DNA of 64,000 nt from positions 51,280-115,279 of the forward strand of contig JANWWS010000036.1 of NCBI GenBank assembly GCA_025055765.1, in the 5' to 3' direction. The notes beneath the pieces were generated by a model. The model had not been told where the DNA came from. It saw nothing but the letters and a program-made list of their open reading frames with translations, and searched no databases. A program made the translations under genes and the position numbers. Positions 24,815 through 34,581 of the stretch are shown here, piece by piece. This stretch comes from Leptospiraceae bacterium (GTDB taxonomy: Bacteria; Spirochaetota; Leptospiria; Turneriellales; Turneriellaceae). How positions within the stretch are numbered: the first letter of the stretch is position 1; each line of letters begins with the position of its first letter.

Positions 24815-27354
24815 TGTGGGGTTTTGTTCTTTTTAGCCTACTCATAAGCTCAACTATATGGGCCCACACCTATAATCTAAGCCAGGATTGGGAGTATTTT
24901 GCTTCTCCCCAAAAAGTAATAGAGCAAGATGCCCCTTGGAAAAAGATAAATTTGCCGGTGCGCTTTACCAATATGAAGGAATTTGAGAATTATCGCGGTT
25001 TTATTATCATGCGACGTCTTGTTCCTGAAGAAATTATCTTGCGCCTACGTCAGGGAGAAGCACTGTCACTAAAGACATCAAAAATATCAGATGTAGCAGA
25101 GCTTTACTTAAACGAGCAACGACTGGGGGGGTTTGGGCAGGTAGACCCTTATGTGCCGGGCCTTTATCGTTATTTTTTACTAGATATACCAGCCTCAGCT
25201 TTAAAAAAAAATAACAATTACTTTTTCCTTTACCTATACTCAGACGGGGTGCGTCCCCTAGGTATCGAACGGGATTTATTTGTGGTAGGGCCCTCTCATA
25301 CCATCTATAATTCGCATTTTTACACGGAGATTTTGCAATTCTCTTTGCTGTCTATTTATCTCGTGGTGGGGTTATACCATCTTCTCTTAGCCATTAGGCG
25401 AAGGAAGGATATATACAATTTATTTTTTGGCCTTTTTTCTGTTTTAGTTTCCTTTTATTGGTTTCTTTTTACGGGCTCTCGGGATCTACTTTTTGGTGAT
25501 GCGCAGATGCTGCGCACTAAGATAGAGTACATAACTGTCTTCCATCTACCTGTCACTCTCTTTTTGTTTTTTGGTACTTTGTTTCGACGTCCTAATTCTT
25601 TAATCCACAAGCTCTTTTGGGGTTATCTTTATATCTACATTGCCCTCGTTGCCACACTTTCTGTGTTGGTAGCCTTTGGTCCATACCCCCTTATGCAGCG
25701 TTGCCTCAAAATTTGGCAGATGAGCCTTTTTGTAGATTTAATTGTAGGGATAACCTTCATTGGGTACGAGAGCTTTAAGAAAAATATCGATGCCCTATAT
25801 CTTTCCGGAGGTATTCTAATACTTTTTTCAGGGGCTCTTGTGGATCTTCTTATTGCTCTTGACGTAATTAATATGCCGCGCATTAGCCAATATACCTTTC
25901 TTGCTTTTATCTTGGGTCTTGCGGGGGTACTTGCTAACCGCTTTGTACGTGTTCATAATGAGGTTGAGGAGCTCAATGTTTCTCTAGAAAAAAAAGTACA
26001 GGAGCGCACGCGCGAGCTTCAGCAAACCTTAAATGAAGTCAAGGCTCTCAAGGAACAACAAGATGGCGACTATTTCCTGATGTCTTTACTCATAAATCCA
26101 TTAATAGCTTCACAAGCAAAAATGACATTTGGCCATGTTGAGGTAAAAAGTCTCACACGGCAAAAGAAGCAGTTTTCTTTTCGCAAGTGGCAACGGGAAA
26201 TTGGTGGGGATCTCAATATGGTACACGAGATTACCCTGCGTGGCCGCAAGTACTTGGTAGTTCTCAATGCCGATGCCATGGGGAAATCCTTGCAAGGGGC
26301 TAGTGGCTCCCTGGTCTTAGGAGCTGTCTTCCTTTCCATGATCGAGCGTACCCACCTTAGTACTTCAGAAAAACTGAAGTTCCCTGAAAGATGGATGAAG
26401 GATGTCTTTGTTGAAATGCAAAAAGTCTTTGAGAGCTTTGATGGCTCTATGTTGGTTTCTCTTGTGCTTGCTGTCTTGGACTTGCAAAATGGTTTTTTTT
26501 ATTACTTAAATGCTGAGCATCCCTACCCTGTGCTTTACCGAGATGGTAAAGCATCGTTTTTGCCCCACGGCGTGATTTTTCGCAAGCTAGGAAGTCAAAT
26601 TTTACATGGCAAGCTGCAGATTGATACCGTGAAACTCATGCCGGGGGATACGATTATCTTGGGCTCAGATGGTCGTGATGACCTTGTGCTCGGCCAAAGC
26701 GAAGATGGAGAACAAATTATTAACGAAGACGAGCAGCTCTTCTTAGCTAGAGTTGAAGAAGGCCAAGGCGATCCAGAAAAGATTGCCGAGATTCTGCCTA
26801 AATATGGCCAAATTTACGATGATCTTTCGCTACTTGCCGTTTCCTTTGACCCGCAGCACACCTTGGTGGGACGTGAGAGAGAGCCTAGTGAAGAGGAGCT
26901 CGAATATTTAAATCGACCTGTGAAAAGTATTTCCGATGTGGAGCAAAAGTTGGGCTATCTCGAAAGTAAGCTTAGAGAAGAAAATCCTCCGGCATTGTTT
27001 TATAGAGAGGCATTTAAACTATATCTTCGTGTGGGAAAGCAAGAGGAGGCAAAAAGGATGATGCAAAACTACGAAGAGCTTCACCCTGAAGATGAGGACT
27101 TTCTCTACCAGGTAAGCTATCTCATGCATCGCACAGGAGATCTCAGCCTTGCTATGGATTATGGGGAAAGACTCAGGTTGAGAAACCCTTACCATGAAAA
27201 GAATATTTTAAACCTAGCAGAAATCTATCGCAAAGCGAAAAATATTGGGCGGAGTATGGCCATTATTGAAGAGTATTTAAAGATATTTCCTGACAGCCTA
27301 GTGGCAAAAGAGGCTTTAGGTAAGCTACAGAAAAAAATGGCCTCGCCTGCCTAA
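24814..27354 (+). CDS. 7TMR-DISM sensor with SpoIIE-type phosphatase and TPR domains
   Basis: 846 residues: a signal peptide (about 1-18), a jelly-roll-like periplasmic domain (about 20-165, 7TMR-DISMED2 style), seven membrane helices (about 170-385), a coiled coil (390-425), a SpoIIE phosphatase (about 430-680: REIGGDLNMV, LNADAMGKS, GDTIILGSDGRDDL) and TPR repeats (700-840). The 7TMR-DISM family senses sugars or related ligands and is abundant in Leptospira. The cytosolic half is clearly paralogous to that of the previous gene, including the junction ALKEQQDGDYFLMSLL. The ATG shares a base with the upstream stop, so the two are one transcript. Different receptors thus feed the same kind of output. 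Confidence 0.9.
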   Translation: MWGFVLFSLLISSTIWAHTYNLSQDWEYFASPQKVIEQDAPWKKINLPVRFTNMKEFENYRGFIIMRRLVPEEIILRLRQGEALSLKTSKISDVAELYLNEQRLGGFGQVDPYVPGLYRYFLLDIPASALKKNNNYFFLYLYSDGVRPLGIERDLFVVGPSHTIYNSHFYTEILQFSLLSIYLVVGLYHLLLAIRRRKDIYNLFFGLFSVLVSFYWFLFTGSRDLLFGDAQMLRTKIEYITVFHLPVTLFLFFGTLFRRPNSLIHKLFWGYLYIYIALVATLSVLVAFGPYPLMQRCLKIWQMSLFVDLIVGITFIGYESFKKNIDALYLSGGILILFSGALVDLLIALDVINMPRISQYTFLAFILGLAGVLANRFVRVHNEVEELNVSLEKKVQERTRELQQTLNEVKALKEQQDGDYFLMSLLINPLIASQAKMTFGHVEVKSLTRQKKQFSFRKWQREIGGDLNMVHEITLRGRKYLVVLNADAMGKSLQGASGSLVLGAVFLSMIERTHLSTSEKLKFPERWMKDVFVEMQKVFESFDGSMLVSLVLAVLDLQNGFFYYLNAEHPYPVLYRDGKASFLPHGVIFRKLGSQILHGKLQIDTVKLMPGDTIILGSDGRDDLVLGQSEDGEQIINEDEQLFLARVEEGQGDPEKIAEILPKYGQIYDDLSLLAVSFDPQHTLVGREREPSEEELEYLNRPVKSISDVEQKLGYLESKLREENPPALFYREAFKLYLRVGKQEEAKRMMQNYEELHPEDEDFLYQVSYLMHRTGDLSLAMDYGERLRLRNPYHEKNILNLAEIYRKAKNIGRSMAIIEEYLKIFPDSLVAKEALGKLQKKMASPA

Positions 27355-27373
27355 AAGAACATAGATTAACATC

Positions 27374-27796
27374 ATGGAAACTATTGAGGAGAAAGAGAAG
27401 GCCATTGAAGAAGAATTTTTAATGTTTGAAGACTGGACGGACCGTTACCAGAGAATTATTGAAATAGGAGAGGAGAATCCAGGTTTGGCACAAGAGCTCA
27501 AGACAGATGACCGACTCGTACCTGGCTGTATTTCACGGGTTTGGCTTATGAGCGAATATAAAAATGGCAAACTCTACTTTTATGCGGACAGTGATGCGGC
27601 GATTACGAAAGGCCTTATTACCCTCTTGCTAAAAGTCCTTTCTGGTCATAGACCTCAGGAAATCTTAAATGCGCGACTGGATTTTATAGATCGCATAGGT
27701 TTAAGAACCCATCTTTCCCCTAGTCGCTCCAATGGACTTGCCAATATGATTAAAAAAATTAAGAAGGAAGCAGAGAGTTACGCGCAAGCGGCTTAA
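27374..27796 (+). CDS. sufE: SufE-family Fe-S assembly sulphur acceptor
   Basis: 140 residues. The acceptor Cys lies in RLVPGCISRVWL (about residue 51), as in SufE/CsdE. It is followed by GKLYFYADSDAAITKGLITLLLKVLSG and NARLDFIDRIGLRTHLSPSRSNGL, the signature C-terminal half. SufE takes persulphide from the cysteine desulphurase SufS and passes it to the SufBCD scaffold. None of those genes is nearby. The gene follows the phosphatase gene by 19 bases and ends in a four-base stop/stop overlap with corA. Confidence 0.93.
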   Translation: METIEEKEKAIEEEFLMFEDWTDRYQRIIEIGEENPGLAQELKTDDRLVPGCISRVWLMSEYKNGKLYFYADSDAAITKGLITLLLKVLSGHRPQEILNARLDFIDRIGLRTHLSPSRSNGLANMIKKIKKEAESYAQAA

Positions 27797-28752
27797 AGCC
27801 ATTTCTTGTATTTAAAATAAAGAGTCATCCCCACCCCTATGAGCCCCATGAAAATCAGTGTGCCCCAAAAGCCAAAATCATGAGCAAGGAAGGGCATTTT
27901 TTCAAAGTTCATTCCATATATGCCGGTAATTAGAGTCATGGGTAGCATAAGAGCTGTTAATATTGTTAAAATGCGCATGATGTCGTTGGTGCGCCGTGTC
28001 GAGATAGTTAGATAAGCTTCCAAAGCTGAGCTAATAGAGTTTGTGATCGAGTCGACCATATCGATAATTTTAAGCGAGTGATCTCTCACATCTCGAAAGA
28101 AGGCTGCTGCTTCCCCTCGAAAAAATTGAGGTAGGCGCAGTTGTAAATCGTCAAGGACTTCTTTGTGTAAGATCATCACTTTGCGGATATGTTGTAGTGC
28201 CGAGCGGATTTCAAATACACGGCGGATATCCACATTTAATACAAATTCCAAAAGCTCTATCTCGTAGACATCGACCATTTCGTCAAGGCGATGGACTATA
28301 GCTAAGGTCCGGTCCGTTTCGACATCTAGGATGCGATGCACAATAAATTCAGGTCCTCGCTGCAAAAGTACTCTATGCTCCTGCCAGGATTCAATGAGAT
28401 CAAAAATCGTGTTCCGCCGTTCGGGAGTTATCGTTATAAGGGTTTTGCGAAAAAACAAAAAGTTAAAGGCCTTAATAATAAGACGCCCATCTTGAAGGTG
28501 AAAGCCCCGAAAGGAAAAGTAAATATAATGGGGGAAGCGCTCTACCTTGATGCGGTTAGTAGGACTAAAAATATCCTCTATGGTCAGGGGGTGGATGTCG
28601 TATCTCTCTAGAATTTGCGCAAGCTCTCTTTCATTTTCCGGGGTTAGATGAATCCACACCTTTTGGTTTTTCTTAAAAAGCCTTAAGGGGCCCTCTTCTT
28701 CCTTAATGGGATATGCCCCCCGTGTTGTCATGAGGAAGTGTTTTGTTTTCAC
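27793..28752 (-). CDS. corA: CorA-type magnesium/cobalt transporter
   Basis: 319 residues. A long cytoplasmic alpha/beta domain and a helical stalk are followed by two C-terminal membrane helices (about 255-280 and 290-312). Between them is the selectivity motif YGMN (ITGIYGMNFEKMP). CorA is a pentameric Mg2+ channel, and some members carry Co2+ or Zn2+. The start read here is GTG at 28752; an ATG at 28731 (MTTRGAYP) is also possible. Either way the gene start lies inside the end of hisC. Confidence 0.92.
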   Translation of the reverse strand: MKTKHFLMTTRGAYPIKEEEGPLRLFKKNQKVWIHLTPENERELAQILERYDIHPLTIEDIFSPTNRIKVERFPHYIYFSFRGFHLQDGRLIIKAFNFLFFRKTLITITPERRNTIFDLIESWQEHRVLLQRGPEFIVHRILDVETDRTLAIVHRLDEMVDVYEIELLEFVLNVDIRRVFEIRSALQHIRKVMILHKEVLDDLQLRLPQFFRGEAAAFFRDVRDHSLKIIDMVDSITNSISSALEAYLTISTRRTNDIMRILTILTALMLPMTLITGIYGMNFEKMPFLAHDFGFWGTLIFMGLIGVGMTLYFKYKKWL

Positions 28753-29827
28753 GATTTATAATATCGGTTAATGCCTCAATTAAAAGTAGATTTTGTTCAG
28801 GTGTGCCAATGCTAATGCGCAGGTAATTGTCGATAGGTTCTTTGTTAAACCATCTCACTAAAATGCGGCGCTGGCGCAAGGCCCCATAGAGCTGTGCTGC
28901 CGGTATTTCATGCTGCACAAAAAGAAAGTTTGCTTCTGAGGGGATTACAAAAAAGCCTAGGTTTTCTAATTTGCAAAAGAGCTTTTCTCTTTCTGCTATA
29001 ACCTTTTGGCAAGAGCTTTGCCAATAGTCTCGGTCTTTCCATGATGCTAGTGCCAGATGAAGGGAGATAGCGCTTGTGTTGTACGAATCTTTTATGGCAT
29101 AAAGGGCTTCCATGATAAGAGGGTTCGAGCAGAGAATATAACCAATGCGAGCACCTGCCAAACTATGACTTTTAGAAAAAGTGCGCAAAACCACAAGATT
29201 GGAAAAGTTTTTTACCTCAAAGCTAAGGCTTGCATTGGCTCTGGAGACAAAGTCGTTGTAGGCCTCATCAATAATCCAGAGTTTGTTAGGATTTTCGGCA
29301 ATTACTTCGCAAAGCGTTGACGTAGACAAAAACTCTCCTGTAGGGGCATTGGGATTAGGCAGAACAACCATCTTTGCTTTTGTTTTTCGTAGAGCCTCGA
29401 GATCTATACAAAAAGGATTTTTGGTGGTTGCTACCATAGCATGTTCTTCCAAAGTAGCACCACTTATCTCAGCTAAGACAGGATACAAACTATAGGTGAG
29501 CTCGGGGATAGCCACTGTGTCCCCCCTCTCAGTAAGGGAGCGAAAAAGAAGAGAAAGCGCTTCATCGGAGCCATTTGTGACAAGTACTTCATGGACACTA
29601 AGTCCGTAATAATGCGCAAGTTCTTGGCGCAGAGGCTCCCCTTCGGGACTGGGGTATCTTCGCACAAGATCGGGATTAAGAGAAATCTCCTGCAAAGCCT
29701 CGATAACCCGCCTTGACGGAGGGAAGGGGTTTTCGTTGGTATTAAGCTTGATCCACCCTGGTTCTCGAGGTTGTTCACCTGGTGTATATCCTCGCAATTT
29801 TTTTGTGAGCTGATTTCTAAAATCCAT
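28703..29827 (-). CDS. hisC: Histidinol-phosphate aminotransferase
   Basis: I start at ATG 29827 (MDFRNQLTKKLRGYTPG), giving 374 residues, the usual length. The longer frame from 29905 would overlap the upstream gene by 89 bases and adds a poor N-terminus. Visible motifs are WIKLNTNENPFPPS, TNGSDEALSLLFRS, VVLPNPNAPTGE, WIIDEAYNDF and the PLP lysine in RTFSKSHSLAGARIGY. HisC moves the amino group from glutamate to imidazole acetol phosphate in histidine synthesis, and some members act on aromatic amino acids. It overlaps corA at its 3' end by about 50 bases. Confidence 0.92.
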   Translation of the reverse strand: MDFRNQLTKKLRGYTPGEQPREPGWIKLNTNENPFPPSRRVIEALQEISLNPDLVRRYPSPEGEPLRQELAHYYGLSVHEVLVTNGSDEALSLLFRSLTERGDTVAIPELTYSLYPVLAEISGATLEEHAMVATTKNPFCIDLEALRKTKAKMVVLPNPNAPTGEFLSTSTLCEVIAENPNKLWIIDEAYNDFVSRANASLSFEVKNFSNLVVLRTFSKSHSLAGARIGYILCSNPLIMEALYAIKDSYNTSAISLHLALASWKDRDYWQSSCQKVIAEREKLFCKLENLGFFVIPSEANFLFVQHEIPAAQLYGALRQRRILVRWFNKEPIDNYLRISIGTPEQNLLLIEALTDIINRENKTLPHDNTGGISH

Positions 29828-30284
29828 CGCTGCCGAGCCAAGGAATGGTATCATAAAGAAGGATCTCTTTGCCCTTAAAATAAAAGGCGTTGTTTTTTTC
29901 TTCAATTAAAGCTGAAAGCTCGATTAAGAGTTCCCGAGAAAAACGTGCCCAGAGCTCAAGTTTCGGTATTTTTATATACAAATTGCCTTGCGAATCCATG
30001 GCAAGGTCCGCTTCCCATGCTGGGATCTTAATACCACTTGATAAAGTGAAGGTTTCACCGTTAAACTCGACCACCAAATCTATGGGACCTTTTACACTAA
30101 TATAGCCCTTTTCTTTTAATTGGCGGAAGGCATTATAAATGTAGACACCTTTTTTGTCTCGGTGCAGATTGGTGCGAAAGTATTTTAAAACACCAGAATT
30201 GACAATCTTTCGGTTGCCGGTATACCAGCTGCCATCTGGCTCAATACGAATTGAGGTTACTTCTTCGCGAGCATCCTCATGCAT
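29817..30284 (-). CDS. DUF1285-like protein, function unknown
   Basis: I prefer the ATG at 30284, which shares a base with the glpX stop (TGATG), over a TTG one codon before. The product has 155 residues with no signal or membrane segment. The order IRIEPDGSWYTGNRKIVNSGVLKYFRTN, RDKKGVYIYNAF, VKGPIDLVVEF resembles the DUF1285 family, cytosolic beta-barrel proteins of unknown role. The match is by eye only. It is translationally coupled to glpX and hisC, which says little about function. Confidence 0.6.
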   Translation of the reverse strand: MHEDAREEVTSIRIEPDGSWYTGNRKIVNSGVLKYFRTNLHRDKKGVYIYNAFRQLKEKGYISVKGPIDLVVEFNGETFTLSSGIKIPAWEADLAMDSQGNLYIKIPKLELWARFSRELLIELSALIEEKNNAFYFKGKEILLYDTIPWLGSDGF

Positions 30285-31240
30285 CAATACTTAGGTTTGT
30301 AATCAAAATGATGCTGGGCTGTTACCCAGCGCACGGTTCTGCTTCTGGCGCGCATGATGACACTATTGGTCACAGCACCCCTTGCGGTAAAGCGCACACC
30401 CCTCAGAAATTCGCCATCGGTTACACCGGTAGAGGCAAAAATGATGCTGTCTCCTTGGGCCAGGTCTTCTAGTGTAAAAACTTTATCGGGATCCTTGAGT
30501 CCCATGGCAATGGCCCGTTGCCTTTCTTCTTCATTGCGGAAACGCAATTGTCCTTGAAAGTCACCCCCGAGACATTTGATAGCCGCTGCGGACAAAACCC
30601 CTTCTGGGGCTCCCCCTATACCTAAGAGAATGTCCACAGGAGATTCGGGCATACAAGTAGCAAGGGCCCCTGATACATCCCCATCGGAAATTAGTTTAAT
30701 TCGGCATCCCGTCTCCCTTACCGTACGGATAAGTTCCTCATGGCGGGGCCGGTCTAGGATACATACTGTAATTTCCTCTAAATACTTATCTAATGCACGC
30801 GCAAGCCGCTTTAATGTAAGAGGCACCGGATCGGTGATGTCGAGAACTCCTGCTGCTTCGGGTCCAACGGCTAATTTCATCATATAGGTGTCAGGCGCTC
30901 TTAGAAGACAGCCCTCGTCCGCGGCGGCAATCACCGTTGTGGCATTATAACCCCCCTTTGCGGTTATGGTGGTACCCTCAAGAGGGTCAAGTGCGATGTC
31001 GACCTTGGGACCCCTGCCGGTGCCTACCTTTTCTCCAATGTAGAGCATTGGGGCTTCATCTCTTTCTCCTTCGCCAATAACAATGGTGCCATCAATATCA
31101 ATTTTATCAAAAGAGCGTCTCATTGCTTCTACGGCAGCCGCATCAGCCATCCTTTCATCACCCTTGCCCATCCATCGGGCGGCCGAGAGAGCCGCTGCTT
31201 CCGTTACGCGCATGAGCTCTAGAGCGAGGTTTCTGTCCAT
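30284..31240 (-). CDS. glpX: Class II fructose-1,6-bisphosphatase (GlpX)
   Basis: 318 residues. Matches through the length include DKIDIDGTIVIGEGERDEAPMLYIGEKVG, DIALDPLEGTT, LISDGDVSGAL and GIGGAPEGVLSAAAIK, which hold the acidic metal ligands of the lithium-sensitive phosphatase fold. It hydrolyses fructose-1,6-bisphosphate to fructose-6-phosphate in gluconeogenesis. AGGGAAG precedes the ATG. It probably heads the operon glpX, DUF1285-like gene, hisC and perhaps corA. An organism living on fatty acids, as the acyl-CoA genes suggest, needs this step to make hexoses. Confidence 0.95.
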   Translation of the reverse strand: MDRNLALELMRVTEAAALSAARWMGKGDERMADAAAVEAMRRSFDKIDIDGTIVIGEGERDEAPMLYIGEKVGTGRGPKVDIALDPLEGTTITAKGGYNATTVIAAADEGCLLRAPDTYMMKLAVGPEAAGVLDITDPVPLTLKRLARALDKYLEEITVCILDRPRHEELIRTVRETGCRIKLISDGDVSGALATCMPESPVDILLGIGGAPEGVLSAAAIKCLGGDFQGQLRFRNEEERQRAIAMGLKDPDKVFTLEDLAQGDSIIFASTGVTDGEFLRGVRFTARGAVTNSVIMRARSRTVRWVTAQHHFDYKPKY

Positions 31241-31341
31241 GGTCTTCCCTTATGCGAAAAAGCAGGTTGTAAAGAAGAATACGCTAGGGATATTTGATAA
31301 TTTTGATTTGACTTTTTCTTTAAATAGCTTGAAGTGCATTT

Positions 31342-32961
31342 ATGGAAAAGAAATATCCATGGTTTACGGTGGGGGATATCAACGCATTCTTTGGCCTAAT
31401 GCTCGACAATGTGACAAACCTTGTTTTATTGGCTTCAATACTTATCTTTACCTTTGGCTATCCTGCCGAAATCATCTATGCCAAAATGTTTCCCGGCACG
31501 GCTTTAGGTGTTTTCGTTGGGGATTTGCTTTACACTGTTCTTGCCTTTCGCTTGTCCCGGAAAACGGGAAAGACAAACATCACAGCTATGCCCTTGGGGC
31601 TTGATACCCCCTCTACCATTGGTATTGCCTATGCTGTAATTGGCCCAGCCTTTCTTGCCGCCAAGGCCAGCTATGGTGTTGAAAAAGCTGCCCTTATTGC
31701 TTGGCATGTCGCTGCTGCCACTCTCTTTATCATGGGGATTTTGAAACTTGTTTTGTCATTTTTGGGTAGCATGGTAGAAAGAATTTTTCCGACAGCCGCT
31801 CTCTTAGGTTCCATAGCAGGTATTGGTATTGCCTTGTTAGGTTTCTTGCCCTTGGTACATACTTTTAGTATTCCCATGGTAGGGCTTATTTCCTTGGGAC
31901 TCATCCTTTATGCCCTCGTGGCACGTATACAGCTTCCCCTGGGATTGCCTAGCGTTTTGTTTTCCATCGTTGTCTCAACAGTGGTTTATTACCTCCTAGC
32001 CATAACAGGTCTTATTCACCGTCCTGAAATTTCGTTTACCCTGCGGTTGGCTTTGCCCCAACCATCGCTTGGTTTTTGGGAAGGTATGGGACTTGCGGTG
32101 AATTATCTCCCCCTAGCCATTCCCTTTGGTCTGTTGACGGTAGTGGGCGGTATCAATGTCACAGCTAGCGCCCGCCTTGCTGGTGATTCTTATGAGACTC
32201 GGCACATACTTCTATGCGATGCACTGGCCACCGTTGTTGCTGCTGTGTTTGGTGGCGTATCTCAATCCACGGCTTATATTGGGCATCCTGCTTACAAGGC
32301 CATGGGGGGACGCGCTGGCTATACTTTGCTTACAGGGCTTTTTATTGGGCTCGGCGGTATTTTAGGGTATATCTCCCTTATGGCCGAGCTTATCCCCACT
32401 GCGGCCTTGGCCCCGATTTTAATTTTTGTCGGTCTCGAAATTGTAGAACAAGCCTATGAGACAGCCAGGAACAAACACGCGGCAGCTATTACCATGGCGG
32501 TGCTTCCTTCTGTGGCTGAGCTTGCTCGTATCCAAATGTCTGGCCTCTATCATGATTTCCATACCGTCTTTAAGAAACTCCAGGAAATAGCCCCCGAGAT
32601 TGCCCGGGAAATGGCTTTTAAATTAGATTCCCTCAAGATTACCTTTGAGGAGAGCTGGATTACCATAAACGCCCTGGGGCATGGCTTTGTCCTTACCGGC
32701 ATGTTGTGGGGAGCTATCACGGCCTATCTCATTGAAAAAAAATACCTACGCTCCGTTGCCTACCTAGCGGTATGTGCCCTCTTTTCTTTTTTTGGTATTA
32801 TCCATTCCGTGCTGCCTGAGGGGGGACTTCATCTTCCCTGGAAGATACCCCTTGAAATGAAGGGGCCCCACCCCTATGTTATTACCTCAGCCTATCTCAT
32901 ATTGGCTGGCTTTATTTTCTTCTTAAGTAGGGTTACCTCTGCTCTTAAGAACGAGAGCTGA
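31342..32961 (+). CDS. NCS2-like xanthine/uracil-type permease
   Basis: 539 residues with about 12-14 membrane helices. NCS2-type landmarks are AMPLGLDTPSTIGIAYAVIGP near helix 3 and NVTASARLAGDSYETRHILLCDALATVVAAVFGG in the middle, the second with the conserved Asn-x-Thr. A soluble insert at about 370-445 (NKHAAAITMAVLPSVAEL, then a charged helix) makes it longer than UraA. The family moves nucleobases with H+ or Na+; the exact substrate cannot be read. The NupC-like gene starts two bases after its stop, so purine or pyrimidine salvage is a likely joint role. Confidence 0.8.
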   Translation: MEKKYPWFTVGDINAFFGLMLDNVTNLVLLASILIFTFGYPAEIIYAKMFPGTALGVFVGDLLYTVLAFRLSRKTGKTNITAMPLGLDTPSTIGIAYAVIGPAFLAAKASYGVEKAALIAWHVAAATLFIMGILKLVLSFLGSMVERIFPTAALLGSIAGIGIALLGFLPLVHTFSIPMVGLISLGLILYALVARIQLPLGLPSVLFSIVVSTVVYYLLAITGLIHRPEISFTLRLALPQPSLGFWEGMGLAVNYLPLAIPFGLLTVVGGINVTASARLAGDSYETRHILLCDALATVVAAVFGGVSQSTAYIGHPAYKAMGGRAGYTLLTGLFIGLGGILGYISLMAELIPTAALAPILIFVGLEIVEQAYETARNKHAAAITMAVLPSVAELARIQMSGLYHDFHTVFKKLQEIAPEIAREMAFKLDSLKITFEESWITINALGHGFVLTGMLWGAITAYLIEKKYLRSVAYLAVCALFSFFGIIHSVLPEGGLHLPWKIPLEMKGPHPYVITSAYLILAGFIFFLSRVTSALKNES

Positions 32962-32962
32962 T

Positions 32963-34468
32963 ATGGAAAACCTTATCGGGCTATTGGGTCTCACCTGGAT
33001 TCTGGCCATATCTTGGTTTTTTTCCGAGGATCGCGGGGCTATTTCGTACCGTTCTGTACTGGCAGGCCTTGCGCTGCAGTTCTTCCTTGCAGGAACCATC
33101 CTCAAGGGAGAAGTGCTTGCCGAGTTTCTCCAGAATATATCACCCTCTGGGAAAGTGATATTGATTCTTATTATCGCTCAGGTTGCCCTTGTTTTTATTT
33201 TAAGGCTTACCCCGTTATGGAAATCCATAACAAAACACATCAGGGTAAGAACCATCTATTATGCTTTAGCGCTGGAGATAGTCTATTACCTCTTACTTCA
33301 TAATGCCATTGGTCGCTTTTTTGAGGGGCTTGCTGCAGGTGCCCGCGAGCTTCTTGCTTATTCGGAGAAAGGGGCTACTTTTGTTTTTGGACCCTTAGGT
33401 TCTTCAGAGAAACTAAAGGAACTCTTTGGTCCTGTCTTAGGGGATAAGATAGGCTCCTTTAGTGTCCTCTTTGCTTTTCAAATTCTGCCGACGATTATCT
33501 TTGTGGCCTCCCTTTTTGCTGTGCTTTATTACCTCCACCTCATGCAGCCTGTGGTGCGTCTTTTGGGTAAGGCTATGCAAAAGGTCTTTCGTTCTTCGGG
33601 AGCAGAAAGCTTGAGTGTGGCTGCCAATATCTTTATGGGCCAGACGGAGGCTCCCCTTACGGTTTTGCCTTACCTTGGGGCCATGACAAGAAGTGAGCTC
33701 TTCACCATCATGGTTTCCGGAATGTCTCACGCCTCGGCCGGTATTTTACTTGCCTATGCGGCTGTTGCGGGGGCAGATCCCAAACACCTCATCGCGTCGG
33801 TGGTTATGGCCTCACCTATTTGCATTATGCTCTCTAAAATGTGGGTTCCCGAGAAAGGTACACCACAAACTGCTGGGGGTGCTCTTCCGCGGGAAAGTGC
33901 TGGTGAAGACAAAGCTGTCAATGTGGTGGATGCAGCTGCACGGGGAGCGCAAAATGGTCTGACACTTGCGGCTAATGTTGCCGCCATGTTGCTTGCCTTT
34001 ATAGCTTTGATTGCCCTCCTCAATGGGATATGGGGGGAGGTGCGCCAGTTTCTTATTTGGGCGCTTGGGAACCTCGTGGGGACTACGGTTTGGCTTGAAA
34101 AATTACCCAAGACTTTGGAGGAGATTTTAGGGTTTCTTTTTGCGCCGGTGAGTTATAGCTTGGGTGTCTCTTGGGTGGAGGCACTTTCTTTAGGCAAACT
34201 TTTAGGCACCCGACTTGTTCTTAATGAATTTGTGGGTTACATTGAGTTAGGCGCCATTAGAGAAATCCTAAGTGAAAAAGCCTTTGTCGTAGCCACGTAC
34301 ATGCTTTGTGGGTTTGGGAATATAAGTTCGGTTGCCATACAAGTGGGTGGTTTAGGAGCACTCATCCCTCACCGGCGCCATGAACTTGCTTCCCTGGGTA
34401 TGAAAGCTGTTCTTGTCGGTACTTTGACCAACCTTTTTGCTGCTGCCTCAGTAGGTCTCATACTCTGA
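32963..34468 (+). CDS. NupC-like concentrative nucleoside transporter
   Basis: 501 residues. CNT-family signatures are ANIFMGQTEAPLTVLPYL and MSGMSHASAGILLAYAAVAGAD, plus LNEFVGYIELG and YMLCGFGNISSVAIQVGG near the end. It would import nucleosides with Na+ or H+. It is longer than the roughly 400 residues of NupC because of extra sequence between the first helices (about 85-170). It is co-transcribed with the nucleobase permease. Confidence 0.88.
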   Translation: MENLIGLLGLTWILAISWFFSEDRGAISYRSVLAGLALQFFLAGTILKGEVLAEFLQNISPSGKVILILIIAQVALVFILRLTPLWKSITKHIRVRTIYYALALEIVYYLLLHNAIGRFFEGLAAGARELLAYSEKGATFVFGPLGSSEKLKELFGPVLGDKIGSFSVLFAFQILPTIIFVASLFAVLYYLHLMQPVVRLLGKAMQKVFRSSGAESLSVAANIFMGQTEAPLTVLPYLGAMTRSELFTIMVSGMSHASAGILLAYAAVAGADPKHLIASVVMASPICIMLSKMWVPEKGTPQTAGGALPRESAGEDKAVNVVDAAARGAQNGLTLAANVAAMLLAFIALIALLNGIWGEVRQFLIWALGNLVGTTVWLEKLPKTLEEILGFLFAPVSYSLGVSWVEALSLGKLLGTRLVLNEFVGYIELGAIREILSEKAFVVATYMLCGFGNISSVAIQVGGLGALIPHRRHELASLGMKAVLVGTLTNLFAAASVGLIL

Positions 34469-34581
34469 AGGTGCCCATATTTGCCTACGAAGACAAGTTC
34501 TTCTTTAACGTCTCGGGAATAGTGTTCTAACCAAGGTTGGTTCAAGAGGCTATGGCATTTGCTTGCACCTCCTTGAATAAG

